Under the pieces are notes generated by a model, which did not search any database, was not told the DNA's origin, and was given only the letters and a program-made list of their open reading frames with translations. From Acidobacteriota bacterium (GTDB lineage: Bacteria; Acidobacteriota; Thermoanaerobaculia; Multivoradales; Multivoraceae), in assembly GCA_026707325.1 (NCBI GenBank), contig JAPOXA010000035.1, forward strand, positions 1 to 43,023: a stretch of DNA of 43,023 bases, read 5' to 3'. The position numbers were made by a program, and so were the translations under genes. Position 1 is the first letter of the stretch. Each line of letters opens with the position of its first letter. This document shows, one piece after another, positions 6,646 through 15,305 of the stretch.

Positions 6646-8679
6646 TCAGTGGTAGTAGGCCATGCAGCCGGGTTCGACCTTGCGGGGTAGGCCGGGCGGG
6701 TACTCGTTGGTCCAGAACTCCTTGATGGCCTGGCAGTTGATGAGTGTGGAGACGCCGTTGTTGGCGGCCATCTCGTAGCTGCGGGGCAGCGCTTCGCGGA
6801 GTTGTTCGGGGGAGGTGACGTACTCGCCGCGGGCGCCGAGGCCTTCGGCGATCTTGTCGTAGCGCAGGTTCTCCTGGAAGAGGTACATGTGCATCGACCG
6901 TGTGGCGCGGCGCGCCGATCCGTAGACGCCCCAGGCGTTGTTGTTGTAGACGATCATGACCGCCGGGATCCGGTACTTCGCCAGGGTCTCGAACTCCATG
7001 CCGGAGTAGGCGATGCCGCCGTCGCCGGTGACTCCGAACACCGGCGACCCGCGGTAGGGCTCCTGGGGACCGACGCCGTTCATCACCGCGGCGCCGGCGC
7101 CGACCGTGTAGCCGACGTCGGGTCCGATCGCGCCGTACTGGTACGCGCCGTTCAGGATCTGGCCGGGCCGGTGGGCGCGCAGCCACCGCCGCGTGTAGCG
7201 GGCGATGCCGTAGCCGCCCGAGACCACCGTCGTCTGTTCCTTCGGCAGGTCGCCGGAGTACAGGAAGTTCGAGAGTTCCTGCGCGATGACGGCCGGGTGA
7301 ATCGTGTCGGTGGCCGCGCTGTGCTTCAGCCCGAGCTCGTACCACTCCGCGTTCTGCTTTTCGAACGCGTCGCGGGCGGTGGCGAGCTCGTCGCGCCAGG
7401 CCGGACGCGACGCCGCCGGCAGTGCCTCTGCGAGAGCCTCCAGGCCGCCACGGGCGCTGGCAACGAGTCCCAGATCGACCGGCAGGTTGCGGCCGATGTC
7501 CGCCGCGTCGGGGTCGATCCGGATCACCTTGGCGTCCGGGTCGAAGGCGACTTCACCGACGCCGGGCATCGAGTACTGGCCGACGAAGATGACGAGGTCG
7601 GCCGAGAGCAGGGCATCCGGTCCGGTGCTCACCGACAGCGGATGGCTGTCCGGGAAGTGGCCGCGCATCGGCCCGGATTCGACGACGGCGATGTCCGCCC
7701 GCTCCGCCACCGTGCGCAGGACATCCCAGGCCCGGTCGTAGAACACGCCGGTCGAGGCGACGATGATCGGCCGCTCGGCCTTCCCGATCATCTCGACGAC
7801 CCTCTCGGTGTCCGCCCTGGACGGGTGGGGCAGGGCCTCGGTGCGGTAGGCGCTCCTTTCGTGGTAGTAGAGCAGGTCGTTCGGCGTTTCGAACCGGGCC
7901 CGCGCGACCTCTCCGGTGAAGTCGAGGTGGACCGGCCGCGGCACGCCGGTACGCAAGTGGCGGAAGGCATAGGCGGCGTACTCGTAGACCCGGTTCGGGG
8001 TGATCAGCCGCTTGCCGTACTTCTTGAGGCCGACCGTCGTCGGCTGCTGGTAGCCGCGCTGGATGCCGCGTTCCGTGTCGTCGCCGCTGACCGTCATGTT
8101 GCTGGCGAGAACGAGGAGCGGGGTGCGGGCGGCGTTGGCGGCGCCGATGTTCATGATCATGTTCGTGAACCCCGGGCCCTCGGTGCCCGAGCAGGCGGCG
8201 GCCTCGCCGGTCACGCGGATGAAGCCGTCGGCGGCGGCGCACATGCTGCCCTCGGTGCGACCGCCGTAGGTGGGGATGCCCTCCGCCGCGATCGCGTTGA
8301 TCACCTGGTAGTTGCCGGGGGCGCAGAAGAGCGCCTTGAGGCCCTCGTTGGCGCAGGCGCGGGCGAACACCTGCGCGCCGTTCATCGGGAACTCGGCGGG
8401 GTCGGGGGCCTCGTTGCGGGTGCGGGGAATCTCGTCCGGAACGCTGATTGGCCGATCCTCGCGGTCGGCGGCGGCGGCCCTGGCCTGCTGCGCGAACAGG
8501 GCGGCTGCGCCGACGCCGGCGGCGCCGGTCGCGACGAAGCTGCGCCGCGAGAGGCCGGAGTCGGCCCTGGCGTCGCCCGTGTCGACCGTTCTCGCGGGTT
8601 TCGCCCGATTGGCGGCGGCAGGGTCCGCGGCGTTCTGCGCCGGTGAAGGCGCTGGGGACGGGCGTTGTGGTCTGCTCAT
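6646..8679 (-). CDS. Tat-exported thiamine-diphosphate-dependent enzyme (acetolactate-synthase-like fold)
   Basis: A 677-aa member of the TPP-enzyme superfamily with PYR, central and PP domains. The catalytic glutamate of the PYR domain is E143 in RTEGSMCAAADGF. The TPP/Mg motif is GDGG at 552-555 with NN at 579-580, exactly 24 residues after the GDG. Unusually, residues 43-68 form a twin-arginine signal (SRRSFVATGAAG, with AQQARA at the cleavage side), so the folded enzyme with its cofactor is probably exported. The ATG overlaps the stop of the upstream cytochrome gene by 4 bp. I infer a periplasmic decarboxylase or oxidase that passes electrons to the cytochrome. The substrate is unknown, and it is not ordinary biosynthetic IlvB. 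Confidence 0.85.
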   Translation of the reverse strand: MSRPQRPSPAPSPAQNAADPAAANRAKPARTVDTGDARADSGLSRRSFVATGAAGVGAAALFAQQARAAAADREDRPISVPDEIPRTRNEAPDPAEFPMNGAQVFARACANEGLKALFCAPGNYQVINAIAAEGIPTYGGRTEGSMCAAADGFIRVTGEAAACSGTEGPGFTNMIMNIGAANAARTPLLVLASNMTVSGDDTERGIQRGYQQPTTVGLKKYGKRLITPNRVYEYAAYAFRHLRTGVPRPVHLDFTGEVARARFETPNDLLYYHERSAYRTEALPHPSRADTERVVEMIGKAERPIIVASTGVFYDRAWDVLRTVAERADIAVVESGPMRGHFPDSHPLSVSTGPDALLSADLVIFVGQYSMPGVGEVAFDPDAKVIRIDPDAADIGRNLPVDLGLVASARGGLEALAEALPAASRPAWRDELATARDAFEKQNAEWYELGLKHSAATDTIHPAVIAQELSNFLYSGDLPKEQTTVVSGGYGIARYTRRWLRAHRPGQILNGAYQYGAIGPDVGYTVGAGAAVMNGVGPQEPYRGSPVFGVTGDGGIAYSGMEFETLAKYRIPAVMIVYNNNAWGVYGSARRATRSMHMYLFQENLRYDKIAEGLGARGEYVTSPEQLREALPRSYEMAANNGVSTLINCQAIKEFWTNEYPPGLPRKVEPGCMAYYH

Positions 8680-9125
8680 GGTCGATTCTCCGGTTCAGCC
8701 GCCGCGCGGTGCTCCTCGGGGCCGAGGCTGCGCAGGTAGTGGACTAGCTCCCAGATCTCCGCGTCGTCGAGTTCGGCTTCGAACGGCGGCATGTCGAGGC
8801 CGGCGCCGAACTTGGTGGAACGGAAGAGATCGCCATCGGTGGTCCCGAACCGCCAGCGTTCGGGGTCGGTGAGGTCGGTGGCCTCGAAGTCGATGTTCTC
8901 GAGCGCGCGGCCGTCGAAGCCGTGGCAGATCTGGCAGTGCCGCAGGTAGTGGGTGCGCCCCCTCTTCTCGGCGGCCTCGGTGTACGGCGTCGGGTTGACG
9001 GCCGGTACCGCCGGATCGTCTGCCGCGCCGGCGCCCTGGGACGCCTCGGACTGGCCGGCCGCGGCCGCGGCCAGGCCGAGCGAGAGGAACGTCGCAACGC
9101 GGAGCGCTCTTGTGACAACTGTCAT
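8676..9125 (-). CDS. Exported monoheme c-type cytochrome
   Basis: A 149-aa protein with a Sec signal peptide (ALRVATFLSLGLAAAAAGQ, cleavage near residue 24) and one heme-binding motif, C64-Q-I-C67-H68. The probable axial methionine is M112 in GLDMPPFEAEL. The tail (DDAEIWELVHYLRSLG) is the last helix typical of cytochrome c domains. I set the start at the ATG at 9125 because it begins the signal peptide directly; the longer open frame upstream is antisense to nothing and crosses the palindromes at 9172-9228. The gene is first of a two-gene unit with the TPP enzyme (4-bp overlap). It is therefore likely the electron acceptor for that enzyme. Confidence 0.9.
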   Translation of the reverse strand: MTVVTRALRVATFLSLGLAAAAAGQSEASQGAGAADDPAVPAVNPTPYTEAAEKRGRTHYLRHCQICHGFDGRALENIDFEATDLTDPERWRFGTTDGDLFRSTKFGAGLDMPPFEAELDDAEIWELVHYLRSLGPEEHRAAAEPENRP

Positions 9126-9171
9126 CGGGATGGCCCGGACAGTGTACCCGTGCCGCATGCCGGCGGGAACC

Positions 9172-9228
9172 CGTGTGGCGCGATCCCGCGCCACACGCGT
9201 CACAGTCCGTGCGCCCGTCATCGGGCGC
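9172..9228. terminator. Two strong palindromes between acylase and cytochrome genes (second repeat family, copy B)
   Basis: A first hairpin has an 11-bp stem with an ATCC loop (9172-9197; GTGTGGCGCG pairs with CGCGCCACAC). A second has a perfect 7-bp stem, GCGCCCG-TCAT-CGGGCGC (9211-9228). They lie just after the stop of the acylase gene and before the cytochrome start, both minus strand. They may end the acylase transcript. A related, more degenerate arrangement is at 5257-5345. No T-run follows, so a Rho-independent terminator is not proven. Confidence 0.5.
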
Positions 9229-9274
9229 GCGGATGACACGCCGGCGCACCCAGTTTCCGGCGTGCCGGCTTCGG

Positions 9275-11644
9275 CTATTGCGCGGGAGCGGGAAGCAATT
9301 CGATTCTGGCTTCCGCCGCCTCGAGGATGGCGGGGCGGGTGTAGAGCAGGGGAAACGCCTGGTCGTTGGCCCAGGGCTGGAACAGGTCCCGGTAGTGCGG
9401 GCTCCTGGGGTCCCCGGACTGGCCCGGGTTGTTCATCACCACCGAGGCGTCCCAGTTGCCGACGTCGATGACCATGCGGAAGGAGGCGCCGGAGCGCTGG
9501 TTGAAGTCGTCGCCGTAGCTGGTGTTGCCGACCGTGTCGCCGGAGCCGCCGCGCTCGGCGGGGCCGACGTCGGCGAGCCGGCGGATGTCGTCCGGAAGGT
9601 GCGCCGACAGTGGATGCCGCAGTTCGATCTGGTGCAGGTCGCCCCAGCGCCAGGCGACGGGGTCGGGGCCCAGGCGCTCGCTGACGTCGACGTACGCGGC
9701 CCGCAGGCTGTCGAGGAGCGCTTCGTCGCGCGCCCGCCGCGGCCGGTCGCCGAGCCTCGGATCCATCTCTTCGAGCATCCGGAGCAGGTGCTCGTCCTGG
9801 ACCGGGAGCGGGTCCTCGCCCGCCCCGAGGGCCGCCGCCATCCGCCGGCCGACCTCGGCTTCGAGGTGCCGTCGCCACCAGACTTCGAAGAGGGCGGCCG
9901 CGGCGCTGTCCGCGGCGAGCTCCGCGTTCCAGCCGCCCAGGAGCTCGAGCGCCGGCCCGGCCTCCGGTGTCGGACTCGCTCGTCCCAGCAGCGCGTGAAG
10001 ACGGCGCGCGGGTATCGAGACGTAGTCGGTCTGGAGCCGGACGGCGCCCTCGACCGTCATTGCGTCCTCGGCGTCCAGCACTTCGCCGATCCGCTGCCGC
10101 CGGTACGGCCCAGCCCACTCCCAGCCCAGCGGCACGTCGTAGCCGGCGGGCAGGTTCATCTCGTTGGCGGTCGCCACCCAGCCGCGCTCCGGATTGAACT
10201 CGACCGGCAGTTCGTCCATGTCCCGGTAACCGCTCCACTCGTAGCGGCCGTCGCCCGGCACCGGCAGCAGACCGTCCCAGTTCGGCCGGACCGGCGCCAG
10301 GCCGCCCGGTTTCCAGCCGATGTTGCCGCTCGTGTCGGCGTAGACCTGGTTCTCCGACGGCGTTCCCCAGCGGTTCATCGCTGCCAGGAACTGGTCCCAG
10401 TTGCGCGCCCGGATGTACTCGATCGACCCGAGGTAGGGCGCCATGCCGGGCTCGAGCCAGGCCGCGCGCAGACCGATCGCCAGGTCACGGTCGACGTCCC
10501 TGTAGAGCACGGGGCCATGGTGGGTGAAGCGAAGCTCCACCGTGCGGGCGTCGCCGCCGCGAACCGGGATCGTCTCCTCGATCGTCTCCATCGGCAGCCA
10601 GTTGCCCCGGTGCTCGTAGAAGTCTGGTTCGCCGGGTTTCGTCCTGTAGATATAGAGGTCTTCCTGGTCGATGCTGAAGATGGTCAGCCCGAAGGCGATC
10701 GTGCCGTTGTGTCCGATCGAAATGCCGGGCAGCGCGGGCTCGCCGGCACCGATCAGGTCGAGGTCCGGTGAACTGAGGTGGACGATGTAGCGGAGCGAGG
10801 GCACGGCCTGTGTGCGGTGCGGGTCGTTGGCGAGCAGTGGCCGGCCTGTGGCGGTACGTCGCGGCGAGATCGCCCAGTTGTTGCTGCCCTGGGATGCCGG
10901 GTCGACCCCGTCCTGAAAACCTGGTTCGAGGTCACCGAAGCGAACGCCGCGGGTGCCGAGCCGGTACAGGTCGAGTGCCTTGGGGGCCGCCCGGAAGGCG
11001 TCGAGATCGAGGCCTGCGGGTACGGCGAGCCGATGGTCCGGCTGGTACCGGTCACGGAGGGCCAGCGCCGCGGCTCCGTGCTCCGCCAGGAACCTCGCGC
11101 GGGAGAACTCGCTGGCGGCGTTTCGCAGCAGGCCATGGCTGCGGATCCGCGTCACCGCCTCCGGGGTCCAGTGCGACGGCTCGTAGCTCAGCGCCTCGAA
11201 CTCCGGTGGCAGCAGCTCGCGACGCTCCAGCACCAGGTCGACGTAGGCGTTGACGCCTCGCGTCCAGGCGGTGACGATGCGCTTCGTGTCCGAGGCGTAG
11301 GCGAGCCACTCGGCGTGCATGTCGCCGCGGTAGAGCAGCAGCCGGGCGGCCCGGTCCTGCTCGACGAAGCGGGGCCCGAAGACCTCGGAGAGCGTTCCCT
11401 CGCCGCGCCGGCGCCAGAGGTCGATCTGCCACAACCGGTCGCGGGCCGCGTTCCAGCCCTGGGCGAAGAACAGGTCGTCCTGGCCGCCGGCGAAGACGTG
11501 GGCGACGCCCCAGCGGTCGACCAGGATCTCGACCGACGCGTCGAGCCCCGGGACCTCGAAGCGGGTCGTCCCGATCTCCTGGGCCGCGCTGGTCGCGGCG
11601 ACGAACAGGGCGATCGCCGGTGCCGTTCGTCGTAGCGCGTTCAT
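9275..11644 (-). CDS. Penicillin-acylase-family N-terminal nucleophile hydrolase
   Basis: A 789-aa precursor of the S45 acylase family (penicillin, AHL and cephalosporin acylases). It has a signal peptide (residues 1-21, IALFVAATSA) and the A-chain entry motif VEILVDRWGVAHVFA with DLFFAQGW. The autoproteolytic nucleophile is S254 in SQGSNNWAIS, after which ANDPH (substrate-pocket region) and GHNGTIAFGLT follow. The C-terminal segment SYGDDFNQRSGASFRMVIDV is typical. The precursor should be cut before S254 into two chains and act in the periplasm. The natural substrate is unclear; N-acyl amino compounds or homoserine lactones are possibilities. It is divergent from the TonB-dependent receptor gene, separated by only 49 bp. 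Confidence 0.9.
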   Translation of the reverse strand: MNALRRTAPAIALFVAATSAAQEIGTTRFEVPGLDASVEILVDRWGVAHVFAGGQDDLFFAQGWNAARDRLWQIDLWRRRGEGTLSEVFGPRFVEQDRAARLLLYRGDMHAEWLAYASDTKRIVTAWTRGVNAYVDLVLERRELLPPEFEALSYEPSHWTPEAVTRIRSHGLLRNAASEFSRARFLAEHGAAALALRDRYQPDHRLAVPAGLDLDAFRAAPKALDLYRLGTRGVRFGDLEPGFQDGVDPASQGSNNWAISPRRTATGRPLLANDPHRTQAVPSLRYIVHLSSPDLDLIGAGEPALPGISIGHNGTIAFGLTIFSIDQEDLYIYRTKPGEPDFYEHRGNWLPMETIEETIPVRGGDARTVELRFTHHGPVLYRDVDRDLAIGLRAAWLEPGMAPYLGSIEYIRARNWDQFLAAMNRWGTPSENQVYADTSGNIGWKPGGLAPVRPNWDGLLPVPGDGRYEWSGYRDMDELPVEFNPERGWVATANEMNLPAGYDVPLGWEWAGPYRRQRIGEVLDAEDAMTVEGAVRLQTDYVSIPARRLHALLGRASPTPEAGPALELLGGWNAELAADSAAAALFEVWWRRHLEAEVGRRMAAALGAGEDPLPVQDEHLLRMLEEMDPRLGDRPRRARDEALLDSLRAAYVDVSERLGPDPVAWRWGDLHQIELRHPLSAHLPDDIRRLADVGPAERGGSGDTVGNTSYGDDFNQRSGASFRMVIDVGNWDASVVMNNPGQSGDPRSPHYRDLFQPWANDQAFPLLYTRPAILEAAEARIELLPAPAQ

Positions 11645-11693
11645 GAGCGAACCGGCACGATAGCAGCGAGCCTCTCGGCTAAGCTCTTCGCCC
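11645..11693. promoter_or_regulatory. 49-bp divergent intergenic region (acylase / TonB receptor)
   Basis: The two genes start at 11644 (minus) and 11694 (plus). Promoters for both must therefore overlap here or lie inside the neighbouring coding ends. A shared regulator is likely from the geometry alone. I could not identify confident -35/-10 boxes or an operator palindrome. Confidence 0.35.
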
Positions 11694-13631
11694 GTGAATA
11701 CCCTTGCGATTGCGCTCGCGGCGCTCGTGACGCTGGCTCCGCCAGTTCTCGTCGCGCAGGACCAGAATGCGGATCCCGCGGACGGCGGAGATCGGGACGG
11801 CTCGGCTCCGGAAACCGTGTTCTACGAAACGGCCACGGTGCGGGCCCGCGCCCTGGAGGGTGCGACCGCCTCGGTCCAGGTCGTCGACAGGGACGAGTTG
11901 CAGCACCTGGCGGTGCGCGATGCGGCCGAGGCGCTGCGCCTGGTTCCCGGCGCCTGGGTGCTCGGGAACGACTCCAGCGCCGCACTCGCGGGCATATCGC
12001 TACGCGGCGGCGACGCGAACTTCTCCCTCGTCCTGATCGACGGCGTGCCGATGGCGGACAGCACCGACCAGTACGGCGGCGCCTTTCCGCTCGGCAGCGT
12101 GGGAGCGGCCGAGATCGAACGGCTGGAGGTGGTTCGCGGGCCGCTGTCGTCGTTCTACGGGTCGAGTTCCCTGGCCGGAGCGGTGCAGTTGATCACAGCG
12201 GCCCCGCGCGACGAGGCGCCCTTCCTGGGCTGGAGCGCGCAAGCGGGAGATCACGACCACCTCAGCAGCCGGCTTTCCTGGGGGCGCGCCGGCGAGTCGT
12301 CGCACGGCTCGATCAATGCCGCGGTTCGCGAAGAACAGGGCCGGGTCGGCGAGGACGCGCTGGAGCAGCAGACGTTCAGCGCGCGCTGGGGCCGGAACCT
12401 GGGTGAGGCTTCCGCGCTTCGCCTCTCGGGGCGCTTCTCCGACTGGAAGGCGGACGACTACTCGGACGGCTCCGGCGGTCCGGTCTTCGGCAGCGGCGAC
12501 CTGCGGGAGTCGGACCACGGCGATCTCGGGCTCGCGGCGACGGTCGACCTGGGCGCCGGGGAGGCCTGGCGCCACACGCTGCGGTCGACGTTCTACGAGC
12601 ACACGCTCGACAGGACCAGTCCCCCCATCGTTCCCGTCGTGCCGCCGATCACCGAGTCCACGGAGTTCGACGACCTGCGGGTGGCCTGGACCGGCGCCTT
12701 CGCTCCGGCCGGCGGCGCGCCGTACGACATCAGCCTGGGCGTCGAGGGCCTCGCGGAGGAGGGCCGCAACGAGAGTCTGCTGCTGCTGCCGCCCTACTTC
12801 GGCGGCCCGCTCGCCGGCGACTACCTGATCGAGCGGGAGCGTGCCGGCGCGTTCGCGGAGTGGCGCTGGAGCCGCGGCGGTTTCGTGGCCGAGCTCGGTG
12901 CGCGCGCCGACTTCTTCGAGGGTGAAGGCGAGGAAGTGAGTCCACGGGTCGGCCTGCGTTACACCCCCGAGGGCGGCGCGTGGTCGGTACGGGCGTCGGC
13001 GGGCGAGGCCTTCAAGCTGCCGAGCCTCTACGCCCTGGCGACTCCGCGGGCGATCGGCGGCAACCCGAACCTGCAGGCCGAGACCAGCGCCGGGGCGGAC
13101 CTGGGAGTCGAGTTCCACGCCGCCGGCGCGGTACGTGGCGGCCTGACCCTGTTCTCGAACCGCTTCGAGAACCTGATCGACTTCGACTTCGACACCTTCC
13201 AGATCGTGAACCGGAGCAAGGTGGACGCCCAGGGCGTGGAGGCGTTCCTCGTGTGGAATCCGTCGGCGCGCGTCGGAGTCGACGTCCGCCTGACCTCGCA
13301 GGACACCGAGGACCTGGCTACGGGCCGGACGCTGCGTCGCAGGCCGGATCTCTACGGAGGCGTCGGCTTGCGGGTCGACCTGAGCGAGTCGGTCCGGCTC
13401 GGCCTCGAAGCGCGGCACACCGGCTCCTATCTCGACGAGCAGATTCCGGCGCCGTTCCAGACTTCGGTGGCCGGCCGGGATCTGGTCGGCCTGTCGCTCG
13501 CCTGGCAGGCCGCGGAGCGGTGGCGGATCAGCCTGCGCGCCGACAATGCCTTCGACGAGTCGTACGAGACCCAGGTTGGTTTCCCGGGCCCGGAACGCTC
13601 GGTCCGGATCGGCGTTCGCTATGGGCAGTAG
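11694..13631 (+). CDS. TonB-dependent outer-membrane receptor
   Basis: A 645-aa protein with a GTG start, a signal peptide (TLAIALAALVTLAPPVLVAQ) and a plug domain: VQVVDRDELQHLAVRDAAEALRLVPG, then ISLRGGDANFSLVLIDGVPM and IERLEVVRGPLSSFYGSSSLAG. A 22-strand-type barrel follows, containing FKLPSLYALATPRAIGGNPNLQAE and ending NAFDESYETQVGFPGPERSVRIGVRYG. The layout is BtuB-like and shorter than siderophore receptors, so cobalamin, small organics or oligosaccharides are possible ligands. No ribosome-binding site is evident before the GTG. The divergent acylase gene suggests the pair may take up and process an amide-type substrate, but this is inference. Confidence 0.9.
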   Translation: MNTLAIALAALVTLAPPVLVAQDQNADPADGGDRDGSAPETVFYETATVRARALEGATASVQVVDRDELQHLAVRDAAEALRLVPGAWVLGNDSSAALAGISLRGGDANFSLVLIDGVPMADSTDQYGGAFPLGSVGAAEIERLEVVRGPLSSFYGSSSLAGAVQLITAAPRDEAPFLGWSAQAGDHDHLSSRLSWGRAGESSHGSINAAVREEQGRVGEDALEQQTFSARWGRNLGEASALRLSGRFSDWKADDYSDGSGGPVFGSGDLRESDHGDLGLAATVDLGAGEAWRHTLRSTFYEHTLDRTSPPIVPVVPPITESTEFDDLRVAWTGAFAPAGGAPYDISLGVEGLAEEGRNESLLLLPPYFGGPLAGDYLIERERAGAFAEWRWSRGGFVAELGARADFFEGEGEEVSPRVGLRYTPEGGAWSVRASAGEAFKLPSLYALATPRAIGGNPNLQAETSAGADLGVEFHAAGAVRGGLTLFSNRFENLIDFDFDTFQIVNRSKVDAQGVEAFLVWNPSARVGVDVRLTSQDTEDLATGRTLRRRPDLYGGVGLRVDLSESVRLGLEARHTGSYLDEQIPAPFQTSVAGRDLVGLSLAWQAAERWRISLRADNAFDESYETQVGFPGPERSVRIGVRYGQ

Positions 13632-13676
13632 AAAGACCGTTGGTTGCAGAAGAGAATCGCGCTACCCGGCGCCACT

Positions 13677-13737
13677 TCTCTGGGTGCGCGGGTCTTCTGA
13701 CCCGCATCGAGCGCGAGGCTGCGAAGCAGCGAGGGCG
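13677..13737 (+). repeat. Dispersed double-hairpin repeat, copy 2
   Basis: A TCTCTGGGTGC lead precedes hairpin 1, GCGGGTC-TTCT-GACCCGC (13688-13705). Hairpin 2, GCTGC-GAA-GCAGC (13718-13730), has GAG flanks. Compared with copy 1, the inner stem of hairpin 2 has changed on both sides (C to T and G to A), keeping the pairing. It lies in the gap between the TonB receptor and the DUF1080 gene. Confidence 0.75.
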
Positions 13738-13762
13738 ATTCCCTGCCATGGAGGATGAACGG

Positions 13763-14542
13763 ATGAAGACGATGTCGATGGTTGTTGTTGCAACGCTGCT
13801 GGCGATCGGAGCGGCCGCCTGCGTGGAAGTTCGGGTAAGCACTGCGGACAGCGCCGAAAGCGAAGAGGCCGCGGCCGCCGTGGACGCGGCCCCGGGTGAG
13901 CTCACGGCCGAGGAGGCCGCGGCCGGCTTCCAGTCGCTCTTCGACGGCGAGTCCCTCGAGCACTGGCGGGGCTTCAGGCTCGACCAGGTGCCGGCCGGCT
14001 GGGCGGTGGTGGACGGCGTGATCCACTTCGTGCCGCCCGAGGGCGACGACGCCGGGCCGCGGGCCGATCTGATGACCCGGGAGCAGTACCGGTCATTCGA
14101 GTTCCGGTTCGACTGGGCGGTGACGCCGGGCGGAAATAGCGGGGTGATGTTCCACGTTTCAGAAGACGCCCGAGCGTCCTATTCGACGGGCCCCGAGTTC
14201 CAGATCCTGGACGACGGCGGGCACCGGGACGGTCAGCGGATGGAAACCTCGGCAGCCTCGAACTACGCCCTTCACGCCCGGCAGGGCGGCGAGCTGGCGC
14301 CCCTGGGCGAGTTCAACACGAGCGCGTTGCGGGTCGAGGGCGCCGCGGTCACGCACTGGCTGAACGGCGAGAAAGTCGTGGAGTACACGCTCTGGGACGA
14401 CGAGTGGAAGGCACTCGTCGCGGCCAGCAAGTTCGCCTCCATGCCCGGCTACGGGATGATGGAGACGGGCCACATCGCGCTTCAGGACCACGGCAACGAG
14501 ATCTGGTTCCGCAACCTGCGCATCCTCGTGCTGCCCGACTGA
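13763..14542 (+). CDS. DUF1080 (3-keto-disaccharide hydrolase-like) lipoprotein
   Basis: A 259-aa protein. An N-terminal lipoprotein signal (MKTMSMVVVATLLAIGAAAC) and a low-complexity acidic linker precede a DUF1080 concanavalin-like domain: GFQSLFDGESLEHWRGF, then FEFRFDWAVTPGGNSGVMFHV, PEFQILDDGGHRDGQ, HWLNGEKVVEY and HIALQDHGNEIWFRNLRI. The domain is common in Planctomycetota, Bacteroidota and Acidobacteriota, and some members hydrolyse 3-keto-disaccharides. I chose ATG 13763 because a GGAGG at 13750-13754 sits 8 nt upstream, and because it places the lipobox correctly. The methionine aminopeptidase gene starts 2 nt after its stop. Confidence 0.88.
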   Translation: MKTMSMVVVATLLAIGAAACVEVRVSTADSAESEEAAAAVDAAPGELTAEEAAAGFQSLFDGESLEHWRGFRLDQVPAGWAVVDGVIHFVPPEGDDAGPRADLMTREQYRSFEFRFDWAVTPGGNSGVMFHVSEDARASYSTGPEFQILDDGGHRDGQRMETSAASNYALHARQGGELAPLGEFNTSALRVEGAAVTHWLNGEKVVEYTLWDDEWKALVAASKFASMPGYGMMETGHIALQDHGNEIWFRNLRILVLPD

Positions 14543-14544
14543 CG

Positions 14545-15291
14545 ATGACCATCGACGGCCGCGAGGACCTGGAGGGGCTGCGCCGCGCGGGTCGGGTAGC
14601 GGCCCGGTGTCTGGCGCGGATGGGCGAGGCGCTCGATCCGGGCATGACGACGGCCGAGCTGGATCTGGTCGGCCGGGAGTACATGGAGGCCCACGGCGCG
14701 CGCTCGGCGCCCGAGTTCTGCTACGACTTCCCGGCGGCCACCTGCATCAGCGTCAACGAGGAAGTCGCGCACGGCATCGCCGGCGAGCGGCGGATCGAGG
14801 CAGGGGACCTCGTGCACGTCGACGTCTCCCTCGAACTCGACGGCTACTTCAGCGATACGGGCGCGGCGTACCCGGTTCCGCCAGTGAACGAGGTGAGGCG
14901 GCGGATGATCTCGGCCACCCGGCGGGCGTTGCGGGAGGCGATGCGGCAGGCCCGCCACGGGCGCCGGCTGCGCAACATCGGCCGCGCGATCGAAGAGACG
15001 GCGACGAAGACCGGCTTCGGCCTGATCCGCAACCTGGGCTCGCACGGCATCGGCCGCTCGCTCCACGAGGAGCCGAAGTTCGTGCCCGGTTTCGACGACC
15101 CGAACGACGAACGCTTCCTGCATGACGGCATGGTGCTGACGATCGAGCCGTTCCTGACCAACGGCCGCGAGCAGGCGAAGACCGCGAAGGACGGCTGGAC
15201 GCTGCTCAACAAGCCCGGAACGACGACGGTCCAGTTCGAGCACACGATCGTCGTGACCCGGAAGAAGCCCCTGGTGATGACGCTGCCGTAG
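14545..15291 (+). CDS. map: Methionine aminopeptidase, type I
   Basis: A 248-aa member of the M24A family, close to the usual length of bacterial MetAP-I. It removes the initiator methionine from new proteins in the cytoplasm. All five metal ligands are visible: D93 (HVDVS), D104 (FSDTG), H167 (GSHGIG), E201 (TIEPF) and E232 (FEHTIVV), plus the substrate histidine H76 (EVAHGI). The ATG lies 2 nt after the DUF1080 stop, so the two are probably co-transcribed. An essential housekeeping enzyme placed behind a lipoprotein gene is unusual; a second map copy elsewhere in the genome is possible. Confidence 0.95.
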   Translation: MTIDGREDLEGLRRAGRVAARCLARMGEALDPGMTTAELDLVGREYMEAHGARSAPEFCYDFPAATCISVNEEVAHGIAGERRIEAGDLVHVDVSLELDGYFSDTGAAYPVPPVNEVRRRMISATRRALREAMRQARHGRRLRNIGRAIEETATKTGFGLIRNLGSHGIGRSLHEEPKFVPGFDDPNDERFLHDGMVLTIEPFLTNGREQAKTAKDGWTLLNKPGTTTVQFEHTIVVTRKKPLVMTLP

Positions 15292-15305
15292 CGGGTGGTG
15301 CAGGG

